This document shows, piece after piece, positions 53,555 through 61,657 of a DNA stretch of 64,000 nucleotides. Made by a program: the position numbers and the translations under genes. The notes under the pieces are model-generated. The model was not told where the DNA came from. It was given only the letters and a program-made list of their open reading frames with translations, and searched no databases. This stretch comes from Nocardioides carbamazepini. GTDB lineage: Bacteria > Actinomycetota > Actinomycetes > Propionibacteriales > Nocardioidaceae. Positions within the stretch are counted from its first letter, which is position 1; each line of letters begins with the position of its first letter. The stretch is from contig NZ_JAHTLF010000016.1 of the NCBI RefSeq assembly GCF_024614185.1, positions 992,001 to 1,056,000 of the forward strand, read 5' to 3'.

Positions 53555-54560
53555 TGCGACCCAGCCCGCTCCGCCGCTGCTCGAGGTGGAGGGCCTGACC
53601 GTGGAGTACCGCACCGGGAGAGCCTGGACGCGGGTGGTCGAGGATGTCAGCTTCACCCTCGACCGTGGTGAGACCCTCGCCCTGGTGGGCGAGTCGGGCT
53701 CGGGGAAGACCGTGTCCGCGACGGCCGTCCTGGGACTCGTCGGGCGCAAGGGCGGCCGGATCGCCGCAGGCTCGATCCGGTTCCGGGGACGCGAGCTCGT
53801 CGGCCTGCCCGAGCGCGAGCTCCGGCGCCTGCGGGGCCGTGAGGTCGCGATGATCTTCCAGAACCCCATGCGCAGCCTCAACCCGGCGTACACCGCCGGC
53901 GAGCAGGTGGCCGAGGTGGCCCGGGTGCACCTCGGCATGGGCCGCCGGGACGCCTGGCGGAAGGCGGTCGAGATGCTCGACGCCGTGGGGATCCCCGATC
54001 CGGAGCGACGCAGCCGGGACTACCCGCACCAGTTCAGCGGCGGCATGGCGCAGCGGCTGGCCATCGCCGCGGCGCTGTGCGGCAGCCCCTCCCTGCTGAT
54101 CGCGGACGAGCCCACGACCGCCCTCGACGTCACCGTGCAGGCCCGGGTCCTGGAGCTGCTGCGCGACATCCAGCAGCAGACCGAGCTCGCTGTGCTGTTC
54201 ATCAGCCACGACCTCGGCGTCGTGGCGGAGGTCGCGGACCGCGTCGCCGTGATGTACGCCGGCGAGGTCGTCGAGCACGGCGCGATCGAGGAGCTCTTCC
54301 TCGTCCCGCGTCATCCCTACACCGAGGGACTGCTGGGCTCCATCCCCGTCCTGGGAAGCGGCGAGCCACTGCGGTCGATCCAGGGCACCATCCCGCCCGC
54401 CGGGTCGCACGGAGCGGAGTGCCGCTTCGCGCCGCGGTGCGCGCATGCGCAGCCGGTCGCCTGCGCCGTGGGCCATCCGGGCCTGTCGGTGGTCGGCGCC
54501 GGACGAGACGTCCGGTGCCACCGGGCGACGGACCTGCACCTGGAGGGGATCGCGCGATGA
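53547..54560 (+). CDS. Peptide-type ABC transporter ATPase (DppD-like)
   Basis: A 337-residue ATPase. Walker A GESGSGKT (about 50), Q-loop FQNPMRSLNP, signature FSGGMAQRLAIAAAL, Walker B LLIADEPTTALD and the C-terminal oligopeptide extension with CRFAPRCAHAQPVAC (Fe-S-like Cys set). The ATG at 53547 is inside the end of the permease gene and is preferred to a frame 16 codons longer. Confidence 0.93.
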   Translation: MSDATQPAPPLLEVEGLTVEYRTGRAWTRVVEDVSFTLDRGETLALVGESGSGKTVSATAVLGLVGRKGGRIAAGSIRFRGRELVGLPERELRRLRGREVAMIFQNPMRSLNPAYTAGEQVAEVARVHLGMGRRDAWRKAVEMLDAVGIPDPERRSRDYPHQFSGGMAQRLAIAAALCGSPSLLIADEPTTALDVTVQARVLELLRDIQQQTELAVLFISHDLGVVAEVADRVAVMYAGEVVEHGAIEELFLVPRHPYTEGLLGSIPVLGSGEPLRSIQGTIPPAGSHGAECRFAPRCAHAQPVACAVGHPGLSVVGAGRDVRCHRATDLHLEGIAR

Positions 54561-55363
54561 CGACGCTGCTCGAGGTCCGCGACCTCGGCAAGACCTTCGC
54601 CCGCAGCCGACGGCTGGTCGGACGCCCGGAACCCATCCAGCCGGCCGTCGACGGCGTCTCCTTCACCGTGACCAAGGGCCGCTCGCTCGCCGTGGTCGGC
54701 GAGTCGGGCGCCGGCAAGTCGACGGTCGGCCGCCTGGTGCTCCGGCTGATCGAGCCGGACCGGGGGACGATCACCTTCGACGGGATCGACCTCCGCCGGC
54801 AGTCCGCGGCGCGGATGCGCGAGCTGCGGCGGCGCATGCAGATGGTGTTCCAGGATCCCTACAGCTGCCTCAACCCCCGGATGACCATCGCCGACTCGGT
54901 CGCCGAGCCACTGGTCGTCCACGGCCTGGGGTCGGCCGACGAGCGCGCGCGTCGCGCCTCCGAGATGCTGGACCGGGTCGGGCTGACCGCGCGCTTCGGT
55001 CGCCGGCACCCCTCCGAGCTCTCGGGTGGACAGCTGCAGCGGGTGGCGATCGCGCGGGCGCTGATCGTCGAGCCCGACTTCATGGTCTGCGACGAGCCGA
55101 CCGCCGCGCTGGACGTCTCCGTCCAGGCCCAAGTGCTGGAGCTCCTGGCGTCGATGCAGCGCGAGCTCGGGCTGGCCCTGCTCTTCATCACCCATCACCT
55201 CGCGCTCGTGGAGGTGATCGCGGACGAGGTCCTCGTGATGAGGAGCGGCCGTGTCGTGGAGCAGGGACCGGTGGCACAGGTGCTGCGCGATCCCGCCGAG
55301 GCCTACACGCGCGACCTGCTGGCCTCCGTACCGACGCCGGTGCCCCGGGCACTGCGCGGATGA
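54557..55363 (+). CDS. Peptide-type ABC transporter ATPase (DppF-like)
   Basis: A 268-residue partner ATPase. Walker A GESGAGKST, Q-loop FQDPYSCLNP, signature LSGGQLQRVAIARAL, Walker B MVCDEPTAALD, switch His FITHHL. It lacks the long C-terminal extension of DppD. The ATG overlaps the stop of the preceding ATPase. The stop overlaps a possible ATG of the HD-domain gene. Confidence 0.93.
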   Translation: MTTLLEVRDLGKTFARSRRLVGRPEPIQPAVDGVSFTVTKGRSLAVVGESGAGKSTVGRLVLRLIEPDRGTITFDGIDLRRQSAARMRELRRRMQMVFQDPYSCLNPRMTIADSVAEPLVVHGLGSADERARRASEMLDRVGLTARFGRRHPSELSGGQLQRVAIARALIVEPDFMVCDEPTAALDVSVQAQVLELLASMQRELGLALLFITHHLALVEVIADEVLVMRSGRVVEQGPVAQVLRDPAEAYTRDLLASVPTPVPRALRG

Positions 55364-55401
55364 CCGACTCACCCACCGAAGAGACGAACGAAGGAGCCGA
55401 C

Positions 55402-56001
55402 ATGACCATCGACGTGGTCAGCTTCACCACGATGGACGACGCGACCCCCGAGGAGATCAAGCTGATCGCCCGGGAGGCGGCGCGGCACCGCAAGGAGAAC
55501 CTGGTGCCCAACCTGGTGAAGCAGCTCGAGGCGATGCAGGGCCATACCTACGGCTACCGGGTCGATCGCTACACCCACTCCCTGCAGAGCGCCACCCGAG
55601 CGTACCGCGAGGGAGCGCGGATCGACCTGGTCGTCGCGGCCCTGCTGCACGACATCGGGGACGACCTGTCGCCCGACAACCACAGCGAGGTGGCGGCCGC
55701 CATCCTGCGGCCGTTCCTCGACGAGGAGTCCGTCTGGGTCGTCAAGCACCACGGCGTCTTCCAGACCTACCACTACGGCGCGGCGATGGGGATCCCGACC
55801 GACAGCCGGGAGCGCTACCGTGACTCGCCGTACTTCGACACCTGCGCGCACTTCTGCGCCGCCTGGGACGCACCGTCCTTCGACCCCGACTACGACACGC
55901 TGCCGCTGAGCACCTTCCTGCCGATGCTGCAGGAGGTCTTCTCCCGCGAGCCCCACGCATGGGGCGACCCGGCGATCGAGGGGAGCGGTCCCGCCGACTG
56001 A
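55402..56001 (+). CDS. HD-domain protein, candidate PhnZ/MIOX-type di-iron oxygenase or hydrolase
   Basis: A 199-residue HD-domain protein. YTHSLQSATRA, LLHDIGDDLSPDNHSE, VVKHHGVFQTYHYG and DTCAHFCAAWDAPSFD give a full set of His and Asp metal ligands in HD-family order (H...HD...H...H...D). Small single-domain HD proteins of this style include PhnZ-like and inositol-oxygenase-like mixed-valent di-iron oxygenases; a phosphohydrolase is the other option. The ATG after AAGGAG (55391-55396) is preferred; an ATG at 55360 that overlaps the ABC stop would add 14 residues. Its coupling to the importer suggests it acts on the imported compound. Confidence 0.75.
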   Translation: MTIDVVSFTTMDDATPEEIKLIAREAARHRKENLVPNLVKQLEAMQGHTYGYRVDRYTHSLQSATRAYREGARIDLVVAALLHDIGDDLSPDNHSEVAAAILRPFLDEESVWVVKHHGVFQTYHYGAAMGIPTDSRERYRDSPYFDTCAHFCAAWDAPSFDPDYDTLPLSTFLPMLQEVFSREPHAWGDPAIEGSGPAD

Positions 56002-56009
56002 GCGCGAGC

Positions 56010-56822
56010 TCAGGAGGACGCGGCGATGAAGCGGGAGCGCACGGAGGCCGGGGAGACCAGGACCCCGCCGTCCTGGGCGCTCGGGTAGTTCTGCGACACC
56101 TCGAGGTGGCGCAGCGACGTCGCCCGGGCCGCGGCGGCGTCGCCGGCCGCGATCTGGTCGATCAGGACGCGGTGCTCCTCGAGCGCGTGCATCCGCTGGT
56201 CCCGGGGGATGGCCGACGTGTCTCCGTCGCGGCTCGCCCAGGCCGACTCGTGCGAGCTCCACAGGGACTCCAGCGCGCCGGCCAGGACCGAGAGGGAGTG
56301 GTTGCCGCACAGGTCGACGATCGCCTCGTGGAACAGGCGCGACAGCGCGGTGACCTCGACGAGGTTGTCGACGACCTTGACGCTGCGCTCGTGCAGGCGC
56401 AGGAGGACCGGCACCACCTCGCGGTCGCGGTCCTCGCGCAGGGCACAGGCCTCCGCACACGCGGGCTCGACGGCCCGGATGGCGGCGGCCACGTCGGTCA
56501 CGTCGACCCGGCGGCCGGACAGCACCATGCCGAGGCTGTAGGCGACGTGCTCGGCGTCGGGCCGGTGCACGACCGCTCCTCCGATCGCGCCGCGGCGCAC
56601 GGTGATGAGACCCTCGGCCTCCAGTACGCGCACCGCCTCGCGGAAGGTGGGCTTGCTGACGCCGTAGTGCAGGCGCAGGGTCTCCTCGACCGCGAGCTCG
56701 GTGGCGTCGGACAGGTCGCCGACGAGGAGCCGGGTGCGGAGGTCGTCGGCGATCTGCTCGGCCAGGCGGGCGAAGCGGACGCCCCCGGGGCGGCCGGGAC
56801 CACCGGAGCCGGCCGGGCTCAC
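56010..56822 (-). CDS. GntR-family regulator (FCD), paralogue B
   Basis: A 270-residue regulator nearly superimposable on the one at 44752 (GGVRFARLAEQIADDLRTRL, then LLVGDLSDATELAVEE; SKPTFREAVRVLEAEG; VVDNLVEVTALSRLFHEAIVDLCGN). The ligand pocket end differs (SQNYPSAQDGGVLVSPASVRSRF). GTG start follows GAGGAGG. It converges with the HD-domain gene and is divergent from the hydrolase at 57149. The two paralogues may answer to related effectors. Confidence 0.9.
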   Translation of the reverse strand: MSPAGSGGPGRPGGVRFARLAEQIADDLRTRLLVGDLSDATELAVEETLRLHYGVSKPTFREAVRVLEAEGLITVRRGAIGGAVVHRPDAEHVAYSLGMVLSGRRVDVTDVAAAIRAVEPACAEACALREDRDREVVPVLLRLHERSVKVVDNLVEVTALSRLFHEAIVDLCGNHSLSVLAGALESLWSSHESAWASRDGDTSAIPRDQRMHALEEHRVLIDQIAAGDAAAARATSLRHLEVSQNYPSAQDGGVLVSPASVRSRFIAASS

Positions 56823-56936
56823 GGCGTCGCCTCCTCGAACCGGTCCCGCTGCCGGGGGGCGGTGGTCTCCAGGGATCTGGGGAAGGCGATCTGCGGTGCG
56901 GGAAGCATCTAGCCCCTTCTCGACGTCTAATGTTAT

Positions 56937-56946
56937 GGAAGATCTA
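56937..56946. promoter_or_regulatory. GAAGATCTA motif upstream of GntR paralogue B
   Basis: GGAAGATCTA contains the same nine bases, GAAGATCTA, found at 45857-45865 beside paralogue A. It lies 115 bp before the regulator gene and about 200 bp before the divergent hydrolase. Confidence 0.5.
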
Positions 56947-57059
56947 CATGAGGTAGGTGGCTTCTGGCAAGGCTGAACCGCGGGCATTTCCGAGGAATGA
57001 TGATCGGATCGGCGGCTTCGGCGTCGGGCCGTGGACCTGCGGGGCGAATTATCTTCATA

Positions 57060-57094
57060 AAGATCTTGATCTAGGCGCCGCGGCTCTCTAGGTT
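57060..57094 (+). promoter_or_regulatory. Putative promoter with AGATC-type operator
   Basis: TTGATC (57066-57071) and TAGGTT (57089-57094) are 17 bp apart. AGATCTTGATCT (57061-57072), two 5-bp arms around TT, overlaps the -35. This motif resembles the AGATC-containing palindrome at 49931 and the sites near both GntR genes. Confidence 0.5.
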
Positions 57095-57148
57095 GTGTCT
57101 GTCGCCACATCGAGGTGCGGGCTGGTCCCGCGGAGACGGAGAAGGAAC

Positions 57149-57991
57149 GTGAAGAGCCAGGTCGCGAGCGGTCCGCTCGCCGAGGTCCGCGCCACCTCCG
57201 GCGGCCTCGGGGGATGGGAGGCGGGCGAGGGCCCGGCACTCGTGCTGCTGCACGGCTTCGCTCCCGGGGCCGATGCGCGCAGCGAGTTCGCCGGTCAGGT
57301 CGAGGCGTTCGCGCGCGGTCGCCGGGTGCTCCTGCTGGACCTGCCCGGCTTCGGTGCGTCGGCGGAGCTCCCCATCGCCGACGACTACACCGGGGACGCG
57401 GTCCAGCGGCTGCGGCTCACGCTGCGCTCGCTCGGCGTCGATCGTGCCGACGTGCTCGGCCACTCGCTCGGCGGATGGGTGGCACTGCGGGCCGCGCTCG
57501 ACGCGCCCGACCTGGTCGACCGCCTCGTCCTGGCCGCGCCAGGCACGCTCGTCGTCGGCGACGACGGGTTCCGCGGCAGCGAGGGCGTCCGCAAGCTGGC
57601 CGCCTTCCTCGCCCGGCCGACCGCGATCACCATGCTGGAGTGGCTGGAGACGCAGTTCGCGGACGCCGGGGCCATCACCGACGCGCTGGTCGAGACCGAG
57701 CTCGCCCGAGCGGCGCAGCCGGGCGCGATCGCGCGCCTGCGCGCGGTGCGCCGCAGCTTCGAGGCGGCCGAGAGCGATCCGCCGTTGTGGAGTCAGTCGC
57801 GCCGGGTCCGCCAGCGCGCGCTGCTCCTGTGGGGCCGCGAGAACGCGGACTTCCCGCTCGACAGCATCCTGCACGGTGCCCGTCGCGTCCCTCACGGCGA
57901 CCTGCACGTGATGGCGGGCTGCGCGCAGCGCGCCCACCAGGAGGACCCCGACAGGTTCAACCAGCTGGTCGGCCAGTTCCTGGCCGGCTGA
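57149..57991 (+). CDS. Alpha/beta hydrolase (carboxylesterase or C-C hydrolase type)
   Basis: A 280-residue serine hydrolase. LLHGFAPGADARSEF oxyanion loop, DLPGFGASAEL, nucleophile VLGHSLGGWVALRAA and a His in AGCAQRAHQEDPDRFNQL. The style is close to meta-cleavage-product and other small-molecule hydrolases. GTG with GAAGGA is preferred to a GTG 18 codons earlier that sits directly after the predicted -10. It heads an operon with the amidohydrolase (48-bp gap). Confidence 0.87.
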   Translation: MKSQVASGPLAEVRATSGGLGGWEAGEGPALVLLHGFAPGADARSEFAGQVEAFARGRRVLLLDLPGFGASAELPIADDYTGDAVQRLRLTLRSLGVDRADVLGHSLGGWVALRAALDAPDLVDRLVLAAPGTLVVGDDGFRGSEGVRKLAAFLARPTAITMLEWLETQFADAGAITDALVETELARAAQPGAIARLRAVRRSFEAAESDPPLWSQSRRVRQRALLLWGRENADFPLDSILHGARRVPHGDLHVMAGCAQRAHQEDPDRFNQLVGQFLAG

Positions 57992-58039
57992 AGCCGGGGC
58001 CGCCGCCCCGCACCAACCGATCAACCAGAGAGGTCAGGC

Positions 58040-59290
58040 ATGGCAAGCATCGAAGAGCTCACGAAGGACACGAGCTTCACCAACGCGGTGAAGGGCAAGG
58101 TCACCTTCCTGCCGGAGCCGGACAGGGCCGACCGCCGGTTCCCGATGATCTCGGTCGACGACCACATGGTCGAGCCGCCCGACACCTTCGAGGGCCGGAT
58201 GCCGGCCAAGTTCGCCGAGCAGGCTCCCCGGGTGGTGGACAAGGACGGCGCCGACGTCTGGGTGTACGACGGCAAGGAGCTGCCCAATGTCGGCTTCAAC
58301 GCCGTGGTGGGCAGGCCGATCGACGAGTGGAGCTTCGAGCCCGCGCGCTTCACGGACATGCGGCGGGGCGCCTGGGACATCGACCACCGGATCAAGGACA
58401 TGGATCTGTCCGGCGTCTACGCGTCGCTGTGCTTCCCGTCCTTCCTCGCCGGCTTCGGCGGCGTCCGCCTGCAGCAGACGACCAAGGACCCCGAGCTCGC
58501 TCTCGCGGCCGTGCGCGCCTGGAACCAGTGGAACATCGAGGCCTGGTCGGGCGCCTACCCGGACCGGATGATCCCGTGCCAGCTGCCCTTCATGCTCGAC
58601 CCGGAGATCGGCGCGCAGGAGATCTACAAGAACGCCGAGCGGGGCTTCAAGGCCGTCACGTTCTCCGAAGCCCCGCACCTGCAGGGGTTCCCCTCGATGC
58701 ACAGCGGGCACTGGGACCCGATCATGCGCGCGTGCGCGGAGACGGGGACGGTCGTCAACCTCCACATCGGCTCGTCCGGGACCTCGCCCTCGACGTCCGC
58801 GGACGCCCCGCCGGACGTGGTCGGGGTGCTGTTCTTCGCCTACGCGATCCACGCCACCGTCGACTGGCTCTACTCGCGTCTCCCTGTCCGCTTCCCGGAC
58901 CTCAAGATCTGCATGTCCGAGGGCGGCATCGGGTGGGTGCCGGCCCTGCTCGACCGCCTCGACCACATGTCGACCTACCACGAGATGTACGGCACCTGGG
59001 ACGGTATCGACCTGACGCCCGCCGACGTGCTCCAGCGCAACTTCTACTTCTGCGCGGTCGAGGATCCGTCGTCCTTCCCCCTCATCGACCGGATCGGCGT
59101 CGACCACGTCATGGTGGAGGAGGACTACCCGCACTCCGACTCGCTGTGGCCCCGGACGCAGGCGGTCGTCGCCGACTCGGTTCACGGACTTCCCGCCGAG
59201 CAGATCCGCAAGATCACCTGGGAGAACGCCTCGCGGCTCTACCGGCACCCCGTGCCGGAGTCCGTGATCGCGGACCCCAACTCGTTCTGA
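58040..59290 (+). CDS. Amidohydrolase-family metal-dependent hydrolase or decarboxylase
   Basis: A 416-residue TIM-barrel protein of the amidohydrolase_2 family. VDDHMVEPPDTFEGRMP is the usual N-terminal metal-binding region, followed by VVNLHIGSSGTSP, KICMSEGGIGWVPALLDRLDHM and the conserved HVMVEEDYPHSDSLWP. Members are hydrolases or non-oxidative decarboxylases of aromatic and other ring compounds. It follows the alpha/beta hydrolase and ends at a convergent terminator. The substrate is unknown. Confidence 0.87.
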   Translation: MASIEELTKDTSFTNAVKGKVTFLPEPDRADRRFPMISVDDHMVEPPDTFEGRMPAKFAEQAPRVVDKDGADVWVYDGKELPNVGFNAVVGRPIDEWSFEPARFTDMRRGAWDIDHRIKDMDLSGVYASLCFPSFLAGFGGVRLQQTTKDPELALAAVRAWNQWNIEAWSGAYPDRMIPCQLPFMLDPEIGAQEIYKNAERGFKAVTFSEAPHLQGFPSMHSGHWDPIMRACAETGTVVNLHIGSSGTSPSTSADAPPDVVGVLFFAYAIHATVDWLYSRLPVRFPDLKICMSEGGIGWVPALLDRLDHMSTYHEMYGTWDGIDLTPADVLQRNFYFCAVEDPSSFPLIDRIGVDHVMVEEDYPHSDSLWPRTQAVVADSVHGLPAEQIRKITWENASRLYRHPVPESVIADPNSF

Positions 59291-59295
59291 GCGGG

Positions 59296-59331
59296 ATCGA
59301 CCGCCGCCGGCGCAGCCCGGCGGCGGTCGAT
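59296..59331. terminator. Bidirectional terminator hairpin
   Basis: Perfect 15-bp arms (59296-59310 and 59317-59331) with the loop CGCAGC, placed between two converging genes. Very stable; no T-tract. Confidence 0.8.
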
Positions 59332-59337
59332 CGGTCG

Positions 59338-61470
59338 CTAGAGGGCGGGGACCTTCGCCTCCTCCGCTGCCGGCGGCTCGCCGACCGCGGTGCTCCCGCG
59401 ATCCAGCTTGCTCGGCCACCAGATCCGGCCGCCCAGATCGAGGTTGATGGCGGTGACCAGGACCGATCGGACGATCATCGTGTCGAGCAGGACGCCCAGC
59501 GCGACCGTCGTACCCAGCTGCAGGGTGAACGTCATCGGCATCGTCCCGAGCATCGCGAAGGTCGCCGCCAGCACCAGCCCGGCCGAGGTGATGACACCTC
59601 CGGTCGAGGACAGCGCGATCAGCGAGCCCGGCCGGGTGCCGCGGATCGCGGCCTCCTCCCGGACCCGGGTCATCAAGAAGATGTTGTAGTCGATGCCCAG
59701 GGCGACGAGGAACACGAAGGCGAACAGGGGGAAGCCCGGATCGGTGTGCCCACGGTCGTAGATCAGGTCGAAGACCAGCCCGGAGATGCCGAGTGCCGCT
59801 CCGAACGACAGGATCACGGTGCCGACCAGGATGACCGGCGACAGCACCGAGCGGAGCAGTCCGATCAGGATCAGCAGCACGGCGCCCAGGACGATCGGGA
59901 TGATCACCTTGTTGTCCCGGGCCGACGCCTCCATGACGTCGACGGTGACGGCCGACATGCCTGTGGTCAGGGCATCGGCGCCCGGTACGCCGTGGACCGC
60001 CTCCCGGACGTCGTGGACCGCGTCGAAGGCGGCGTCGGAGTAGGGGTCGCTGCGGAGGTCCGCGACGATCAGGGCGGTGCCGTCGATGGTGGCGACCTGG
60101 ACCGGCGTGGCGATCCCGTCGACACGAGACATCGCGGTGATCACCTGGTCTGCCTGGTCGGACTTCGCGACGACCTGGATCGGCGTGCTCGCGTCGACCA
60201 GGCCGTGCTCGACGAGGATCGCCTGCCCGGTGACCGAGTCCTGGTCCTGGGTGTACTGCTCATCGCTCGGGATGCCACCGGTGTCGAGGCGGAGGAACCC
60301 GAGGCAGAGGACGGCGAGCGCCGCGGCGGTGCCGACCCAGACGATCCGCGGCCGCGGGGCGATGCCCCGTCCGACGCGGGCCCACAGGCCGGAGGCCGTC
60401 GGCTCACTGCTGCCGAAGTGCGGCACGAACGGCCAGAACACCCAGCGCCCGCAGATCACCAGGAGCGCCGGGAGCAGGGTGACCATGACGACGAAGGTGA
60501 CCGCCACGCCGACCGCGTTGGCCGGGCCCATGCCGGCGGTCGAGTTGAGGTCGGCGAACATCAGGCACAGCAGGCCGACGACGACGGTCGCCGCGCTGGC
60601 CAGGATCGCCGGAGCGGCGCGGTGGAGCGCGAACGCCATCGCCTCGTGCCGATCCTCGTGGCGGCGCAGCTCCTCGCGGTAGCGGGCGACCAGGAGCAGG
60701 GCGTAGTCGGTGCCCGCGCCGATCACCAGCACGGTGAGGATGAACTGAGTCTGTCCGTTGACGGTGAGGCCGGTGTGCTTGGCGAGGAAGTAGAGCAGGC
60801 CCATCGACGCACCGAGCCCGACGACCGCGCTGATGATCGGCAGCAGCCACAGGACCGGGCTGCGGTAGGTCACCAGCAGGATCAGGATGACGACGCCCAG
60901 CGTGATCAGCAGCAGGTTGCTGTCGCCCGAGGAGAAGATCGTCGCGGCGTCGGCGCTCTGGCCACCGGCGCCCGCGAGATAGGAATCGACGCCGTCGATC
61001 GCGATGATCTTGTCGATCTCGGGCTTGAGGTCCGGCAGCTCCTCCCAGAGCTTGTCGCCGAAGTTGAGCGTGAACTCGAGCTTGGCGACCTGTCCGTCCG
61101 AGGAGACGAACGGGACCGGTACGCCGGCCGCCCCTGCCCCCTCGGGCGTGACCACGTCGCTGACGCCGTCGAGCCTCGCGATCTCGACGGCGTCGTCCTC
61201 GATGGCCGCGAGGTCGGTGCCGGTGAGACCGGACGCGCGGTGGTAGACGACGGTCGTGCCGACGTCGTAGGGGTCCTGGAAGGCCTCGAGCTTCTCGAAC
61301 GCCTTGGTCGACTCGGCGCTCTCGGGCAGCCAGGACTCGGTCTCGTTGTTCTGGACGTCGATCAGCTTCCCGGCGAACGAGCCGAGACCGCCGGCGATCA
61401 GGACGACCGCGACGAGGACGATCCACTTGGTGACGGGGCCGGTCAGCGTGCCGGCGATCTGACGGTGCAT
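59338..61470 (-). CDS. MMPL/RND-family membrane transporter
   Basis: A 710-residue protein with about 12 membrane helices and two large external loops. Each half carries a GxxxDY motif in helix 4: VIGAGTDYALLLVARYREELR and LVALGIDYNIFLMTRVREEA, which serve proton coupling in MMPL proteins. Length and lack of a long C-terminal tail fit the smaller actinobacterial MmpL-like exporters. The ATG at 61470 was chosen as the first start with a ribosome-like GGAGAAG. It may export a lipid or a toxic intermediate of this island. Confidence 0.93.
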   Translation of the reverse strand: MHRQIAGTLTGPVTKWIVLVAVVLIAGGLGSFAGKLIDVQNNETESWLPESAESTKAFEKLEAFQDPYDVGTTVVYHRASGLTGTDLAAIEDDAVEIARLDGVSDVVTPEGAGAAGVPVPFVSSDGQVAKLEFTLNFGDKLWEELPDLKPEIDKIIAIDGVDSYLAGAGGQSADAATIFSSGDSNLLLITLGVVILILLVTYRSPVLWLLPIISAVVGLGASMGLLYFLAKHTGLTVNGQTQFILTVLVIGAGTDYALLLVARYREELRRHEDRHEAMAFALHRAAPAILASAATVVVGLLCLMFADLNSTAGMGPANAVGVAVTFVVMVTLLPALLVICGRWVFWPFVPHFGSSEPTASGLWARVGRGIAPRPRIVWVGTAAALAVLCLGFLRLDTGGIPSDEQYTQDQDSVTGQAILVEHGLVDASTPIQVVAKSDQADQVITAMSRVDGIATPVQVATIDGTALIVADLRSDPYSDAAFDAVHDVREAVHGVPGADALTTGMSAVTVDVMEASARDNKVIIPIVLGAVLLILIGLLRSVLSPVILVGTVILSFGAALGISGLVFDLIYDRGHTDPGFPLFAFVFLVALGIDYNIFLMTRVREEAAIRGTRPGSLIALSSTGGVITSAGLVLAATFAMLGTMPMTFTLQLGTTVALGVLLDTMIVRSVLVTAINLDLGGRIWWPSKLDRGSTAVGEPPAAEEAKVPAL

Positions 61471-61605
61471 GGTGGTCACACTTCTCCGGTGGGTGGGACG
61501 GACGGCATCGGGATTCCTCCGGGTCTGACCCTGAGATCGCCCCTGATTCATCGCGGAGCGGGAACTCTTTGCCGACAACGGAAGTCTGCGCCGACCACCA
61601 GACAC

Positions 61606-61642
61606 ACGACGACCCCGAAATGTGACATTCCGGGGTCGTCGT
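61606..61642 (-). terminator. Hairpin after the acyl-CoA dehydrogenase gene
   Basis: ACGACGACCCCG (61606-61617) pairs exactly with 61631-61642 across a 13-base loop. It lies just downstream of the leftward acyl-CoA dehydrogenase stop at 61658 and separates it from the MMPL gene. Confidence 0.75.
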
Positions 61643-61657
61643 ACGGATGTGCAGAGG

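Noticed and set aside
57095..57148. GTG at 57095 as start of the alpha/beta hydrolase
   Set aside because: It touches the predicted -10 box and lacks a ribosome site; GTG 57149 has GAAGGA.
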